From assembly GCF_014192105.1 (NCBI RefSeq), contig NZ_JACHXK010000001.1, positions 372,001 to 436,000 of the forward strand: a stretch of DNA of 64,000 nt, read 5' to 3'. This DNA comes from Paenibacillus phyllosphaerae. Its GTDB lineage: Bacteria > Bacillota > Bacilli > Paenibacillales > Paenibacillaceae. How positions within the stretch are numbered: position 1 is the first letter of the stretch; each line of letters starts with the position of its first letter. Below the pieces are notes generated by a model that saw only the letters and a program-made list of their open reading frames with translations, did not search any database and was not told the origin of the DNA. The translations under genes were made by a program, and so were the position numbers. Of the stretch, positions 63,399 to 64,000 are shown in pieces.

Positions 63399-64000
63399 TT
63401 AAGCCTGGCCGACGGTTTCGTCCACGATGCCCAGTTCTTCTTTAACCCAATCATAACCTTCGTTCTCCAGACGCTCTGCCAGTTCAGGACCGCCGGATTT
63501 CACGATGCGGCCTTGCATCATTACGTGTACGAAGTCTGGCTTGATGTAGTTGAGGAGACGTTGGTAGTGCGTAATGATCAGGAAGCCGCGCTCTTCGGAA
63601 CGCATGCTGTTCACGCCGGCTGCAACGATTTTCAGTGCGTCGATGTCAAGACCGGAGTCGATCTCGTCGAGTACGACGATCTTCGGATCCAGCATCAGCA
63701 TTTGCAGAATTTCGTTACGCTTCTTCTCGCCGCCGGAGAATCCTTCGTTCAGGTAACGGTGCGCGAACTCAGGGTTCATGTCGAGTTCTTTCATCTTAGC
63801 TTCCATTTGGCGAATGAACTTGATGAGCGAGATCTCGTTGCCTTCGCCGCGGCGAGCGTTGATTGCGCTGCGCAGGAAGTCGGAGTTCGTTACGCCTGCG
63901 ATTTCGCTCGGATACTGCATAGCGAGGAACAGGCCTGCACGTGCGCGCTCGTCCGTATCCATCTCCATCAGATCTTCGCCGTCAAGCGTTGCAGTGCCTT
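63399..64000 (-). CDS. sufC: Fe-S cluster assembly ATPase SufC, partial
   Basis: ABC-type ATPase of the SUF complex. The gene continues past the window edge; the frame is open to 64000, the residues there reading [11 protein letters not shown] before the internal Met at 63968. The visible 200 residues contain the SufC-specific [22 protein letters not shown], the ABC signature [19 protein letters not shown], Walker [18 protein letters not shown] and the H-loop [14 protein letters not shown]. The N-terminal Walker A lies outside the window. It precedes sufD by 21 bp and is the first suf gene seen. Confidence 0.95.
   Translation of the reverse strand, partial: GTATLDGEDLMEMDTDERARAGLFLAMQYPSEIAGVTNSDFLRSAINARRGEGNEISLIKFIRQMEAKMKELDMNPEFAHRYLNEGFSGGEKKRNEILQMLMLDPKIVVLDEIDSGLDIDALKIVAAGVNSMRSEERGFLIITHYQRLLNYIKPDFVHVMMQGRIVKSGGPELAERLENEGYDWVKEELGIVDETVGQA

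Overview
The window looks like chromosome from an endospore-forming Firmicute of the Paenibacillaceae (Paenibacillus or Cohnella type). The evidence is the fairly GC-rich coding sequence, strong AGGAGG ribosome binding sites, sporulation genes (ytrH, ytrI, ytvI, cotJABC, yheA and a yheC/yheD cluster), a SufCDSUB operon of Gram-positive gene order, and Bacillus-type synteny around the TCA and acetyl-CoA carboxylase genes. I see no rRNA, tRNA, CRISPR array, prophage or transposase gene.

Layout. Positions 1-2.8 kb: end of nagA, a DeoR regulator coupled to a PfkB sugar kinase, and a small membrane protein. 2.9-9.2 kb: recQ, then mdh, icd and citZ on the minus strand. 9.5-13.1 kb: convergent ppx and ppk, which overlap by 10 bp at their 3' ends. 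13.5-20.8 kb: ytvI, fxsA, a thioesterase, pyk, accA, accD, a 64-residue protein and pgpA; pfkA, normally between pyk and accA, is absent and a structured repeat lies there. 21-27.5 kb: dnaE divergent from ytrH-ytrI, then ytpI and ytoI. 27.8-29.2 kb: a membrane protein coupled to an orphan histidine kinase. 29.3-36.7 kb: yheA divergent from a run of five YheC/YheD ATP-grasp genes with a GNAT acetyltransferase among them. 36.7-40.4 kb: HAD phosphatase, phosphodiester glycosidase-like protein, small membrane protein and cotJABC. 41-47.5 kb: AI-2E permease, CNNM/CBS transporter, YfkAB radical SAM protein, a secreted CYTH-like protein, a LysR regulator and a metallophosphoesterase. 47.6-51.5 kb: an iron-type ABC transporter whose binding-protein gene carries an in-frame TAG. 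51.7-58.9 kb: HD-GYP protein, uppP, yunD-like nucleotidase, a small protein, moaA, a moaD-moaE fusion and a MoeB/ThiF E1-like enzyme. 59-64 kb: sufB, sufU, sufS, sufD and part of sufC.

The most unusual coding locus is the five-fold ATP-grasp cluster with its acetyltransferase. It is preceded by a sequence resembling a SigmaK promoter and lies 3-4 kb from the cotJ operon, which has a SigmaE-like promoter. The reading offered here is a mother-cell spore-surface modification system of unknown product.

Three non-coding repeat families were found: (1) a 250-330 bp multi-hairpin element upstream of pyk and upstream of cotJ, with compensating stem changes between copies; (2) a 100 bp hairpin repeat in tandem upstream of mdh and once upstream of ppk; (3) a short motif containing GAACGCAAACCAATC in three copies. 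Starts were chosen from ribosome binding site spacing and family conservation, and several differ from the longest open frame.
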